Below, in pieces: positions 24,661-37,137 of a stretch of DNA of 64,000 nt (positions within the stretch are counted from its first letter, which is position 1; each line of letters opens with the position of its first letter). The DNA comes from Toxonevra muliebris (lineage: Eukaryota; Arthropoda; Insecta; Diptera; Pallopteridae): the NCBI GenBank assembly GCA_963691655.1, contig OY829326.1, positions 10,528,878-10,592,877 of the forward strand, written 5' to 3'. The notes beneath the pieces were generated by a model. It saw only the letters and a program-made list of their open reading frames with translations, did not search any database and was not told the origin of the DNA. Made by a program: the position numbers and the translations under genes.

Positions 24661-25031
24661 CGTTAAGATAATATCATGATAAGGTGCCAGTCGTCTGGCT
24701 GATTAAATTTGAAGAGTTTTGCTTGTCAGAGACTAAAAACATTTGGGTCACCTTTTTATTAATTTCGATGTAGACAATACTGACAATGGACAAAGTGCAC
24801 CGTTTAAACATTTGAAGCATTCTTTTCCAAACTTATTACAAGCTAAATTAGAGCAAAGCATTTTTGTGTGGCTTCAAATAAAGAAAGTTCTGGCAGACAC
24901 TGTTTTAGAAAATTTTTTTTGCCTCCGGTGATATGCGCTGTTTAAACATCTTTCAGAAATGTTGTTCCGTACTTCATGGGCGATGTAAAGACACTCAACT
25001 ACAGGCAAATTTTCTATAAACTTTTGAATGA
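21294..25031. other. Gene-less stretch with an AG microsatellite
   Basis: No exon is recognised. The 22815-23110 part ('ggggatttcatctcaagtg', 'ccgagttggacgg') is more complex than its surroundings and may be an old repeat. The rest is AT-rich and includes the AG microsatellite listed separately. Open frames here lack any protein resemblance. Confidence 0.45.
24625..24660. repeat. (AG)n microsatellite
   Basis: About 36 bp of nearly uninterrupted AG dinucleotides with a single A insertion near 24650. Confidence 0.9.
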
Positions 25032-25034
25032 TTA

Positions 25035-25835
25035 CACTAGTTTACAAATTAAAAAAAATTTTCTGTGCTAAGAATACTAATATTTTTCTTTTTTGTACTT
25101 TAGGCCACTAAACTCGAAAATGGCATCACAAAATTTTTTTATGGATAGGTTTTTGAGATATGATTTTTTGAATTTTTTGATTGTTTCTTCCGAATGTAGT
25201 TTGACTGTTTTGACCATATCTCGAGAAGACAACAACCAATATGATTGTAAAAGGTATCAAATGAAAAATAATTAATTTATCAAAAAATATTTTTTGAAAT
25301 ATTTTCCAATCAACTCAGTAGTTTAAGTGCAATTGGTCAAAATATGAAACAAAAAACGTTTTTTTGGACAAAAATTTAAATCAAAAACTCACTTAAAAAA
25401 TAATAAAGACTAGAAAACGTAAAAATATGCCCTATTTCTTAATTTTTACATAAAGTTTGCACTTTTACGTAGAGAACCAGGTATTTATAAACTAATTCTA
25501 TGGATAAATACCGAAGCTATGACCATTTATGTACGAAGACCAAAATTCAACTTTTTCTCTATATTTGTATTTTTCCTCATTTATAACGTATATTATCGTT
25601 TTATTCTATCTGTCTCTCCTTATAATAGGATATATAAGAGTATATGTGGAAATTTTGTTTTCGCAATTGAAACGCTTTTTATTGAAAACGTTATAAAAAT
25701 GTTCATTGATTTAGCAGTCACAAAATTTAATAATTTTCTTGACTCCCGATTCGTGTTTAGGAGACAAAAATATTAAAAACCAAAAAAGTATATGAGAAGA
25801 TTGTGCAAAAAAAAGGTGAATTTTGTAAACTAGTG
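25035..25835. mobile_element. CACTAGTTTACA TIR element, long form
   Basis: CACTAGTTTACAAA starts at 25035 and its exact inverse ends at 25835. The trinucleotide TTA flanks both sides (25032-25034 and 25836-25838). A TWA trinucleotide duplication is typical of PIF/Harbinger-type elements. The 801-bp interior is AT-rich, and its longest frame (25519-25776) is not a recognisable transposase. A 130-bp relative lies at 37005. Confidence 0.75.
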
Positions 25836-25879
25836 TTATTGAAATCTAAAAAACTGTAAACTGCATTTGCGTACATCTC

Positions 25880-26390
25880 AAATTTTCAAAATTGTTGGTA
25901 ATGCATCTTGGCGTCATGTCGCATGTGCAGATAACCCAGTTGACTTAGGTACTCATGGATGCAAACCACAAGACCTAGAAACCCATTCTCTATGGTGGAA
26001 GGGTCCCGAATGGTTACAGAAAGTTCCTCTTCAATAATCACAGCCCTCTCAATCCACAAAATCTCCCCCTGAATTACGTAAGGTAGACGTTTTCCACGCA
26101 ATTGAACGTGCCGACATCCTCGAGCGGTTCACTTCGTTCTCTCATGCATTACGTGTCCTTTGCCTTGTATTCCGCTTTTTCTATAAGCTTAAGAAAGCTT
26201 CTACTTCTGAGGTCGGCAACATAACCCAGTTAGAAGTACAGTTTATCAAAACTCGTTTGATCACACTCACTCAAACTCAGTATTTCAGTATTGAATATTT
26301 GGCGCTTTCGGCTTCAAAGCCGATTGGCAAGAAAAGTTCATTACTCTCGCTGAATCCATTCCTGGATACTCAAGGGTTATGAAGGTAAAT
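25880..26390 (+). pseudogene. BEL/Pao retrotransposon pol remnant
   Basis: Plus-strand translation reads IVGNASWRHVACADNPVDLG, then LETHSLWWKGPEWL. These match the tail of the RNase H region and the LWWxGPxWL block of BEL/Pao polyproteins. The strand continues with ERFTSFSHALRVLCLVFRF and KPIGKKSSLLSLNPFL, which fit the zinc-binding segment before the integrase core. A stop interrupts it near 26033 and others follow. Neither LTR is visible, so the copy is a 5'- and 3'-truncated relic. It abuts the right end of the 25035 element. Confidence 0.8.
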
Positions 26391-26399
26391 GGACGCTCA

Positions 26400-29300
26400 G
26401 TTCAAAATGCAAAATGCAAATACAAAGTTTGAGACATGTGGTATAGAGTTTTGTTTGATCTATTCCTATTCAGAAGACTGTTTTGGATATGCATTGAAAA
26501 TCTTAAAACAAATTAAAACTAATGTAGAGTAAATGGAAAATATTGAATTAATCCACATCAGTGGTTTTTGAATTGAATGTTATATAGTAAATTGTCTGGA
26601 GTTTATGAAAGCAATACGTGAATTTTAAGAAAAAAATAAAGTAGTTATTCACCATTAGTATAATTTTCCTACGTAATTTTCCATCTTATTAACAATAATG
26701 CTATTTAGAAAGAAATTATTTAGACTAATACTTAATTTTAAGTATCTACCCGTGTTTACACATAAATATTCAGACTTTGATGTTGAGATTCTTCATATGG
26801 AATCATATATCACAATGGTTCTTTATAGTCAAAGTGTGCTGGCATTCAAAGACAACCATTTTAACCTAAGTTAACATAAGCTATCATATGACAAAAATTT
26901 GCTACACTTAAAATTATTTGTATAAATTATACAGTTTCATAGAAATGCATGTTTATATTCAATTGTGTACAAGTAAATATAAAAATGTAATCTGCAAGTT
27001 TCAATTGTTTGAAGCACACTTCTTTTAACAATTTTTCTATAAAAGTTTATTGTGTATCAAAAAAAAACTGCGAACATTTTATCATTGAATACTTGAGACA
27101 AAATAATAATGTACCTATCATGTTTCAGCATTAATAATAAAAAATAAATGCTAATAATTTCTTTTCTAAATAATGAATGCCCTCAAAAAATGAACTGCTT
27201 AAAAATCAAATATTATAATATTTGATAATTTATGTTTGTACTTTTTGAATATAAAAAAGAAAAGCAGAGAAACAAGTAAAAAAAATAGGCAGAAAAATAA
27301 CTAGGGGAGTATAGGTATAATTTGGCTGCTTTATATATCCGTACCTCAGAGCAAAAGCGTATTAAGTCCAAAATTTAAATTTTCCGGTTTCTTGGCTCAC
27401 CTAGATTTAAATATCGTGCTCAATTTAGTAATCTATTACAGAAGACCATTGGACTTAAAATGACGAAAATATCATATAAAGTATCAATTCCACTTTCCTT
27501 CTGAAGGAAAAATTCTATTTTATGCTCTCCTGTAAAATTTACATTCTACGACTCAATACGTTACGGGTACGGGTATGTATGTACGTATGTTTTTTCTAAA
27601 TTTGACATTAGCATTTACATTGATTAATTGTCATTTTACGCTACTCTCAAATGATTGCTTAAATAACATATTTTATTTTGTTGTCGTTTGTTCGAGTTGG
27701 CTGTCATTATCACATTTGTTATATTATAACAAACAATTGTCAATTTAATGCAAATTTTCAAATTTGACACTTGATGATATTGCAGTAAATTGAAATGTAA
27801 GACGTCCAAAGAAATTTATAAAATATATCGACACAACAACTGATTAGCTTTACTCAAAGCAGCATCAAAATAAATAGGTTTGGTTTTTTAACGATGAATG
27901 CTTTCTTCTTTATTTTCTTTATTGCATTTAATATTTTGCTATTGATATTATTTTGACAAGTTGAATAATGTCGCGCAGCGTGTACTTATATTACAATTGT
28001 CTATAATTGTTTTTTTTTTTTGTTTGTTGTTATTGCTTCTGTTATTAGCCACGGGCAGTAGATGAGATCATATTGAATTGAATTTTGTTTTTCTCAATTT
28101 TTTGAAGATTTATTATTTGTATGGCGTCATCAGTACTTAATATCAATTTATTTGAGATTGGTTTGTAATTGCAATATTAGTGGATTTTTTGAAAGAAAAA
28201 ATAAGTAAATATTAAAGAAAATATTTTAACTTACTTATATAAAAAATTATAAAAAATGTTTGTATATTTACATGATAAAGAAGCCTTCGTCTACGACTAG
28301 TTCATCTCTCAGCCGATACATTAAGGATATGTATCTATCATCCAAGTTATCAATGACGTTTTAAATAGTATGAATTTGATTATTACAAAATAAATTTAGT
28401 TTTGCAAATGGTTTTTATGAAGAAAAAATACTGCCAATTTTTGCATAAAAATTAGCTGTATTTTATTCCACAAATCAACAAATATTAAGTGTATCGATTT
28501 TTGGTCTATCAGGTTCATCGATTTGCAGTAAATAAATCATGACTGTAGTTTTAGAGATTTCTTGTAAACCAGTTGTGAAAAAGATATTTTGAGTAAAAAT
28601 GCATTCAACTTTTAAAATTCAAAGTTTCTACATGCGTTTCGAATCACTTGCTGCTATATAACGTTAACGATTTTTCAAAGTTTCAATTCCACACACATAT
28701 TTTTAATATATCAACATACCAGCAACGGAAATCCTCCTTAAAATCTGTTTTTGTATAATTATTTGGTTTTGGTGAATTCATCAGATCCACTTGATACCAT
28801 TAAAAAAAAAGGCAACAGGATTTTAAATCTAATTGTTTCGTATTCTTTTGAATAGAGATTTTTCCAGTTTTGGTAGAACACAGGCTTGAATTGAAAAGGA
28901 AAACTCATTTGGTTCTTTGACATTCTTGCAACGAAGATTTTCTTTTTCGACGTAACTGTTATGGCGGCACCCTCCATAGTTAATTGTTTCTTCATAACCG
29001 TATACTCCTCTGCATTTCCAAACGATTTTTGAAAAGTTTTCATAAGAGGATAAAGAAATTTTTGTTTGTAAGAGCATTGAACTTAAACTTGTCTCAAATT
29101 TGATGAACTCCTAGAATGCATTTATAATTTTCCCAAAAACCTGTTGAAATTTATTTTTGTCTGAAAATTTTGGTATTTAAAAAATCATTAGTTTCAATAA
29201 TTCAATTTAAAACTGTCAAAATAAATTACTCCATAATATTAGAACAATCATTATTCTTGTGTAGGCTTTTTTATAACAGTGTCTGCTATTTTGTTTTTTC

Positions 29301-31100
29301 TAGGGTTTTGTTATTGTTTTAGTATTATTATTTTATTGCTGTTGTTATTTTTTGTTTTGTTTAGATACTTGCGCTAAATTTGTAAAAATAATTTGTCCAT
29401 TAAACGTTTTGAAAAGTTTTCCTTTTTTTTAGCCAAAACAAATAAAAAAGTTTTCGTAGACAATTTGTGTGTGTTTTGTGTTTTTATCTGTATGCACTAA
29501 TTCTACTCGATTTATTGTGGTGAACAATGAAGTGAGGGAGATAGGTGATTTAAATGGCCTAAACTTAGGTTGTGTTTCTTCCATGAAGACACACTTACAC
29601 ACACTATTTTATAGAAAAGGCATCATATATCCATAACGCAAATAAAAATTAAATAAATTAATACAAATCAAATCTTAAAAAAATGTTACGACTTAATGGA
29701 ACATAAAGCTCAAGGGACAAAATAAGCAAAATTTTAAATATTTCATTTTATTAAATAATCATAAAGAAAGCGTACAGCGCAGGAAATTTATCAAACAAAA
29801 ATGTGAAAGTGAAGCCGCCTCCAGCAACAGCGGAAAGTGTACAATTACTACCACTTCCGGGCTTATGTACTATGCATACAAACATACACACCTGTGTAGG
29901 TATACATATAACAAAACAAATAACAACAATTTCGATAACGTCAACAACAATAAGAGCAACAGCAAACGGAAGTATGAAAAAAGGAAGCGCAAACTCAAGC
30001 AAAACAAACAAACAAACAAGCAACCAGTAAGCGAAGATGGCGACTTCCTGAGATTCTTAACACTTGTCGCTTGTCAAATTCGTAAATTAATGAGATTTTA
30101 ATTGAAGCTCATTGAATTCGTTTCTATTTAAGTAAAAGCAAAAGAATTCGAGATATATTTCAAGGCGTTATAATTGAAATTTCTAGGGGAACTAATTTAT
30201 TACGTATTTATATTGTAGTTAGCATAGCAATAGCGTTGAAATTGCTAAGGTTGTTTCTCGAATTTACTGGTAAAAGGTTTAAATTTTAATTAAACAGTGT
30301 TGACTTTCTTCTTCTTCTTCGTTTTGCATTGTGTTTGCTTAAATACTTATGTAATTAAATTGTCTATAAATTATATTATAAATTATAATTCAAAGCACAA
30401 GAAATTCAACCGAAAATGTTTTATATTTTAAGCAATATTTAAAAAGTAAGGCGTAAATATTTTAGTATTCTCGCTTTCCTTTTTTATATGCTTCACAAGT
30501 TCTATTAACAATCATTCAATCATCGAAGCATCGTTATTGGTAGATTTTCCTGTAAGCTGGTATTTTTACTTGCAGAAATATGTAGATATGTATATCTCTG
30601 AAAATGTAGACAAAAAAATTCATTTATTTTCAATTTGTATACGCTGAAAAATTCACCAAATAATAAATTCTCTTCCAGATTAAATCGAAATTGAAAATCT
30701 CGCGATGCGTTGTCATGCATTAAAGCATATGCGAATCAAGTCTCCATAAAATAAATGTAATTTTTCCAAAATTGAAACTTCGCCGCCATCAGCAATACAT
30801 TTTAGTCTAAAATGTATGTAAAAAAGCCAAGAAAAGCTCGGCTTCATTAATGTATAAATAGATTGTATTGAAATAAAATTCCATTGTAAAAACAATGCCA
30901 AATAAACATGCAAAATATTTATAATAGAAACCATCAACGAAAAATTTAACAAAAATTTTCAGCCACTCGTATGCAAGCATTCTACTTAATATTATATGCG
31001 CAAGTTTCATAAGATGAAATGTATTACTTTATATTCCAATTAAAACGTCTTCCTTCTTTCTATTTATTCGAGTAATAAAACTAATCAACGTGCATCTGTC
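26400..31100. other. Gene-less stretch
   Basis: AT-rich DNA. A patch at 29800-30050 with AACAACAATAAGAGCAACAGCAAACGG-like triplets resembles untranslated leader sequence of fly genes, but no donor or coding continuation could be tied to it. The minus-strand frames at 28759-29077 have no recognisable relative. Confidence 0.4.
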
Positions 31101-31200
31101 TAGGGATGTCGCTCGGAATCGACTTTTCCAGATTCGGGATTTACGGGATTAAAATTTCAACCTCGGGGATTTTAATGGATATTGTATTCTTCGTATAATA
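31101..31200. mobile_element. Partial end of the TAGGGATGTC hAT-like family
   Basis: TAGGGATGTCGCTCGGAATCG followed by 'attcgggatttacgggatt' repeats the terminus of the element at 7104. No inverse end is seen within the following 1 kb, so the copy is truncated or interrupted. Confidence 0.55.
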
Positions 31201-31799
31201 ATTGCGTTTTATGCGATCTATAAATAAAATCATCCATTATAAGTTTTGTTGTGTTCCGGATTAATTTAAAGTGAAAAAATATTTATGAAACTTTTTTTAT
31301 AGTTTATAATAATAGCTCTTCGGTTGATTTAATGCTGAGTACAAAAACTATTACTCCCATAAAAATAAAAATTTCCTTTTGCGATGCCTTTTGAAATCAT
31401 AGAAGAAACAGATCATTTTATATTGTTCTGTTTACACTGTTGCAATCCAAAAGCACTCTAAAATTTTGAAATTAAAGATTGCACAGAGCGCATAAAATTC
31501 ATCCATTATAAGTTCATATCATGGCAGAAGAATTTTGACAAGTAAGACGATCTTTGACCATTAGCAAAAGATTTGTTTTGATTCGACTTTTCTTTTTGCA
31601 ATAACGTTGTATTTTCATGGTTCACTATTAAGTGAGGATTTATAAGAAAATAATTTGCATAGTTTCCAATGCACATAGAGAGAATTACTTGCTGGTTTTT
31701 ATAAAATTTATTAACTCTCAACACGTTCTAGTCACTCAATAATATTTACTAATAAAGAAAACAAATTAATATAACATTTTTTATAATTTGTTTATTATA

Positions 31800-32117
31800 A
31801 ATAAAGCTTATAATGTACTACTGGGTTGGTTGGATAGGTTGGAGTGGCTGTCTATAGACACACTTAGGCCTAAACTGCCCATTGTGATACCACATGGTTG
31901 GATATACAGTATAACTCAAGTTCCGAACGGTGGAGTCCGAATTAGTTATCACTCGATGGTTTTGCCAAACTTGTACATTTTCTTATAATTCTCATACACT
32001 TCATATTGATAGTGAATATAAGGGGGTTATGCTAATTAACCACCAGACCAAGACGGGAATCGAACCCGAACCTCTCGAGTGAAAGTTTAGTGCACTACCC
32101 ACTAGGCAATCGAGGTC
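31800..32117 (-). mobile_element. tRNA-derived SINE
   Basis: Read on the minus strand from 32117, the first 75 nt resemble a tRNA. An A-box-like TTGCCTAGTGGG lies at 32109-32098 and an exact B box GGTTCGATTCC at 32066-32056, the two internal RNA polymerase III promoter elements. The T arm (CGGG-loop-CCCG) folds, but the anticodon stem does not, so this is not a working tRNA; the loop would read UUC, as in tRNA-Glu. A non-tRNA body of about 240 nt follows and ends in CCAACCTATCCAACCAACCC and AT-rich sequence. A 21-bp piece of the body recurs at about 63.09 kb, which supports a dispersed family. Target duplications were not identified. Confidence 0.75.
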
Positions 32118-32289
32118 GTTAATTTACTGCTAAATAATTAAAGTAGTATTAATCATCTATTACTATTTTACTTCTGTTGGAACAGCAAAAGAAGTATTCA
32201 AGAATACAGCACTCAGACAAATTTTACGTCTATTGTACTATATCCTGTTTTCCTTTTAGCTATTCTTTCAATCCACCAGATTTATTAAG

Positions 32290-33960
32290 CAGATCTAAGC
32301 AGATCCTGCGGTGTTAAAGAGCTCAGGTGCTCGTCTCCTAACACTCCAGTGCCAAATATGCTTACTCTGATCTGAATGTGTGGTCTGCCGTCTCTTCACA
32401 TTCTTCCTCCAAACCAAAGGAAGCAAAGAAGGCACTAGCTCCCAGGCCAATCATATTCAAATGTTTGGCCCAAGAGAAGTGACCTGTGTATAGTCCCACC
32501 AGCTACCTACAACTCTTTCTATTAAGTGATAACAGAAAGTCTGTTAGACGCTTCGAGATACATGGCCTTTGTATGTGTAAAGCCCCTCAGTTCCTCCCAT
32601 TTACGGTTGTGGGTCGACCCACTCATTAATGGTGGTCTTGACGGCTGTAGACGACAAAGAGAGTACAGGTTCCGAACCTTTTCTGACCAGAAGATCAGCA
32701 GACACATTTCCTGAAATTTCTGAGTGTCCAGGTAAACATCTACTACTAACTTTCACTTTTATACCCATTTCGTAAATACATCTGTAAAATGTTCGTTTTA
32801 CTTGTCAAAAATTGGAAATGTCTACTATTTGAAAAAAATGCATCTATCTCTAAATACCTCTTCCATGGTTGATATAATGTTTTTGGAAACTTGAGTAAAA
32901 ATCCCTTAGAACAAAGAAAATAATATATCACAGAGTACACTGTCACAAACTTGTTGGGCTTTTGAGGGTCGTACCATGAACGAATTAAAAACACATTTGA
33001 TGAAAAAATTTGCCCTTGACTCAAAACGAAGATTCTATAAAACAATAAATAAAACAATAGATACCTACAAATTTCGAAAAACCCTGAGTTGCCAATTATT
33101 TTTTAGACTTTCTGTGTGACCAAAAACAAAAAGAAGTTAATTTAGAAAGAAAATCAGGGAATTAAAAATGCAATAGAATAATTAGACTTATTTGGTCTCC
33201 TAAGGTGTACCATTAGAAATGGACGCGTAAATAAATTTTCACTGATAACTAACTCTTTCGAACCGATAAAAAACTACTGGGTGTACAATATTTGTCCTAA
33301 GTGGACCTTAAACTTTAAGACAATAAAATTTTCTGTAGCAGTAGGTGTCTAGGGCTTTTTTGCTTTGAAAATTTTGAGCATAATTTCCCAGCAGTCCTAT
33401 TTTCTGCATTTTTTTTAAAACTAATTTCTGCAGAATTGAAATTGTCAATCTAATGTCAATAGATGTAGACTTTAACGAATTCAACTTTTAAGCGAGTTGT
33501 GCACAAGCGCCCAGACACTTGCTAATGTGTAAATTTACGCGTCGTCAATATAAATTTAAAAGACTTATTTAGAACAAAGGCTGAAGTTGCTAAATGTTCA
33601 TCCCATTATAACCTAAAGCTTGACATAAGTTGAGAAAGTAAGACAATTATACAGATAGTGTTTTGTGTCACCCACCACTTTTCTGTCGCAATCTTGTCGC
33701 AAGAGTTGTACCCTGTCAGCACACCAATCATCCGCCTACAGCCAAATCTGTTTAGTTTAAGGGTAAAAAACTGAATTTTGCTACAGACAATCCAATAGCT
33801 AAAACTTCTACATCATCAGCATAAGTTTGGGCCATTAAGAACCCTGTCTTATGGGTAGCCACTGCTAAATCTAGATCTGATCCACTGGCCGTAACTGGCA
33901 TCCACTGCAATAGTTCTGGACGCTGACATTGAAGTTATCTAGACGACTAGTGATTTTTTT
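32290..33960 (-). pseudogene. LINE retrotransposon remnant with RT and RNase H
   Basis: On the minus strand near 33830-33770 the translation MAQTYADDVEVLAIG contains the YADD catalytic box of reverse transcriptase. Further downstream on that strand, at about 32735-32660, PGHSEISGNVSADLLVRKGSE matches the C-terminal motif of LINE RNase H (PGHxxIxGNxxADxLAR). Order and strand agree with one element of the RNase H-bearing LINE groups (I/LOA/Jockey-like). The roughly 1 kb between the motifs is unreadable and may include an insertion (32746-33057). Stops and frameshifts show it is dead. Confidence 0.7.
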
Positions 33961-36900
33961 TACCAAAATTTCTTATGCCATTACACAATCCATCAAAATT
34001 TACATTGTCAAATAAATATAAACAGGGAAAGTGTTTCTTACCAAAAACGTCTTCAATTCTGCTTACAAGACAGAAAAAAATGTTTTCAAATATCAACATA
34101 ATAGTGAATTTTGCATTATACAAAATTTGTGGTTATTCTATCAGTGTGACCAACTCAGCGCTTTTCCCGCTAAATTTTGTACTTAATAAATTTTAAAAAA
34201 TAATATGTCCAGGGCTTTTAATTCTTACAGTTATCCTTAAGTTTTCCAATGGGGCATAATGTCTGCTATAGCCTTTGTAACCAGGAATTATAGCAATTTA
34301 TATACAGTCCACTCATTGGCAGCCAGCATCCGTATTTTAAAGAAAACTTAAATAAAATGGGAACCGTATCTCCTATTTTACTTAAATTTTCGAACATTAT
34401 TGGGTTATACAATCCCAGGGTTAAAGAGGTTAAAATAAGAAAAATACGAATTAAGGGTTTTGTACTTTAAGGCTCTTCTCGCGTATGATACCACAAAAAC
34501 ACAAAAAACTCCATAATTCAGACACATAGCCATTAGATGCTTGTGAAATGAAAAATTGGCACGAAAACGTTTAAGAAACTGAGGATCTCTCGCAATGAAA
34601 ACGAGTTCGAATCGATCAGACGAAACATTTAATAGAGCCAATATCGCGTAGACGTGCAACAGTGATCGCTAATAATGGATATGTGACAATGTTTTGAAAA
34701 CTTTTTGATTTTTCTTCAATATTCATATTAGCTTTTTCTAGTTGCAAATGATTTGACCTCTTCAATTCGGACTTAAATTTATTAACTAAATATTTTTTAA
34801 CAACATGTTAAATATTTTGCAACGTGTTTTCTACCTTAAGGGTATGCAATAAGAAAAATATAAAAACAAATGCAAAAAAATAAATGTCAACAAGAACCTG
34901 TTGCTTGCAATTATTTGTATTCATGTGTTTTTTTTCCATTTCAATTTTTTATACAATATGTCTGTCTGTTTACGAAGGAATTGAAGTTTTTAATGGTTAT
35001 CATGATGACGGTATTCTGGTGGATCGTAATACACTTTATTTTGTCATTGATGTAAACAATTTCTGTCAATGCAATTGAGAAAGAAGAATTTAGGCAGAGA
35101 GAGAGAGAGAGAGAGAAAGAAACAGGATGCTGTGAATAAATAATGAAAACTGGGGTACAGTTTTTAAATTGATTTATGCTAAATTAAAATTATTTGTCTT
35201 TTTCATCAATTCATTCAGCTCCTAATGACATTAATGTGGACAAAATATAAGTATGAGTAAATTCTTGCCTGCAATTACCAACACAAGTAATGTATATAAG
35301 CCATGGTAATTGTAATTTCATTTATATCATGTGTGTTCATGAATATTATTACTACACCCTCCATATAAGAATCCAACGCCTCGTCTCCCCTACTCAATGT
35401 AAATTGAAGTATAAACGGCAGTAACAACCAGAGAGCACCAGAGACCACCTAAGGTACATCTGCAATTGAATTTATATATTTTTTACTAAAGAAGTATGCT
35501 TCAAGCATGTAATACTTCAATATAGCAATATTTTTTTATAACCACAACAAGCTCAACTTTCAATGAACTCAATAACAGAAACAACAAGAACAAGCAGAAA
35601 TAACGTTATAATGGTAACGATATTAAGTAGAAAAAAGTGACCTTTTGATTAAAATAGAAAAAAATAGAATAGACAGGCAGACAGACAAACATACACAGAG
35701 CAGCCAAGCAACAGTGTGGGTTAAACATTGTCGTAGCAGTAAGGAAGATAATAATACTTCGAAAACATTTAAGTGGAAAAAGATACTATCAACATTACGC
35801 AAAGCAAATCAAAGCAAAGTACAAAAAAAAAAACAACTGCAAGAAATGGTAATAGCAAAAAGTCATCGACACTGGGCACCACTAAGCAACTTTCGTCGTT
35901 GGTGGTCATTGTAGTAAAGAGGCAGAGCATTGCTGCAGTATCTCCGCCCCAAAGCGAGTGGAGTTGTTTTTCTTTGCGTCGTTGTTCGTTCTACGTATGC
36001 AATGGATACCTTATTGAAATTTAGTTTAAATAAAATAGCTAAAAGAAAATATCCTTTTTAGATTGCATACTTTAAGGCGCTCAATTTTTTTCTATTCATA
36101 TTAAATGCAGAAAATATAAGTATGGCTTTTATGCAGCTAGCTAAGTGCATATGCAATTGTAGGAAAATTATTGTTCGTTCGCTTAATTGATGCAATTAGA
36201 TGGTGCGTATACGACGTGTTTTGTGTGTGTGTTTCCGAGTTTGTTAACTAGATATTTATGCATTCAATGTTCATCAAGCCACCAGCATAATGTAATTATT
36301 TTTCAATTAATGAAATTGCTTTTAAGTACGGAAAGCTATTTTGCGAGATGGCTGAATGAAGTTTTTAGCTTTCTGAGAATATATGTTTCATTAAGATGCT
36401 TCAAGCCCCATGCACAAAAAAGTTGATACTATCCGTTCCTAATCTTGAACTTTAGTTTATTTTATAATGATAGCCAAAATATTTCTGCTCTAGAGTCAAC
36501 CTGTCGTGAGTTGGATTCCTAAAAAAAAAAAACGTTAAATATCATTATTTGTATGATATTTGACCGAATAAAAGATCACAAAACATAGACAAATTTTCAA
36601 AATATTTGAAAAAGTCTGCTCAATAATTCCAGATAATGAGTTTTATATGTGTTTTTAGTGATATTTTTTTATGCGATTTCCATGAAAACTGTGATAAAAA
36701 CGCCACCATTAGAAAGGTGTCGTGTTAGAGCCCACTGTAGGTAACCACAACCAACTTTAAATTACAACAACTAACTTTCGCCATGACTTTTTCAACATGG
36801 AGAATTTTGTACAAGAGAAGTAAAACAAAGCAGTATAAAGAAAAGAAAAATCATACAAAAACAATCAATTAATTTGATTTAAACGTTCATTAAATACTTT

Positions 36901-37001
36901 AATTTCAATAAAAATATCTTGTGTTTATTTTGTTACATCCAAAGTCGAACGAAAAGCCATTCAGTCTTTACAGTGTCGACTATTATAATTATTCGTTTCG
37001 T
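33961..37001. other. Gene-less stretch
   Basis: AT-rich, with an AG microsatellite at 35095-35116. At 35870-36010 the sequence is richer in GC and resembles leader or promoter DNA, but I cannot link it to an exon. Confidence 0.4.
35095..35116. repeat. (AG)n microsatellite
   Basis: About 22 bp of AG dinucleotides. Confidence 0.85.
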
Positions 37002-37004
37002 TAA

Positions 37005-37134
37005 CACTAGTTTACAAATAATTATTTTTTTTTGGGCAATGAACGCCACTATCCATTCCCAAGTAAACTGAAATTAAACTTTACATAGGAATTGGATAGT
37101 GGTGTTCATTGGTAATTTTGGCTGTAAACTAGAG
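37005..37134. mobile_element. CACTAGTTTACA MITE, short form
   Basis: CACTAGTTTACA at 37005 is mirrored by TGTAAACTAGAG ending at 37134, with one mismatch. TAA flanks both ends (37002-37004 and 37135-37137). Inner arms AATGAACGCCACTATCCA and TGGATAGTGGTGTTCATT pair almost perfectly, so most of the 130 bp folds back. It shares its termini with the 801-bp element at 25035. Confidence 0.8.
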
Positions 37135-37137
37135 TAA

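Noticed and set aside
29751..30101. Overlapping frames as a gene
   Set aside because: CAACAA/AGCAAC triplet-rich DNA opens frames on both strands; no splice signals or homologue support translation.
32041..32117. A functional tRNA-Glu gene
   Set aside because: The B box and T arm are good, but the anticodon stem and part of the acceptor stem do not pair, and a SINE body follows with a copy elsewhere.
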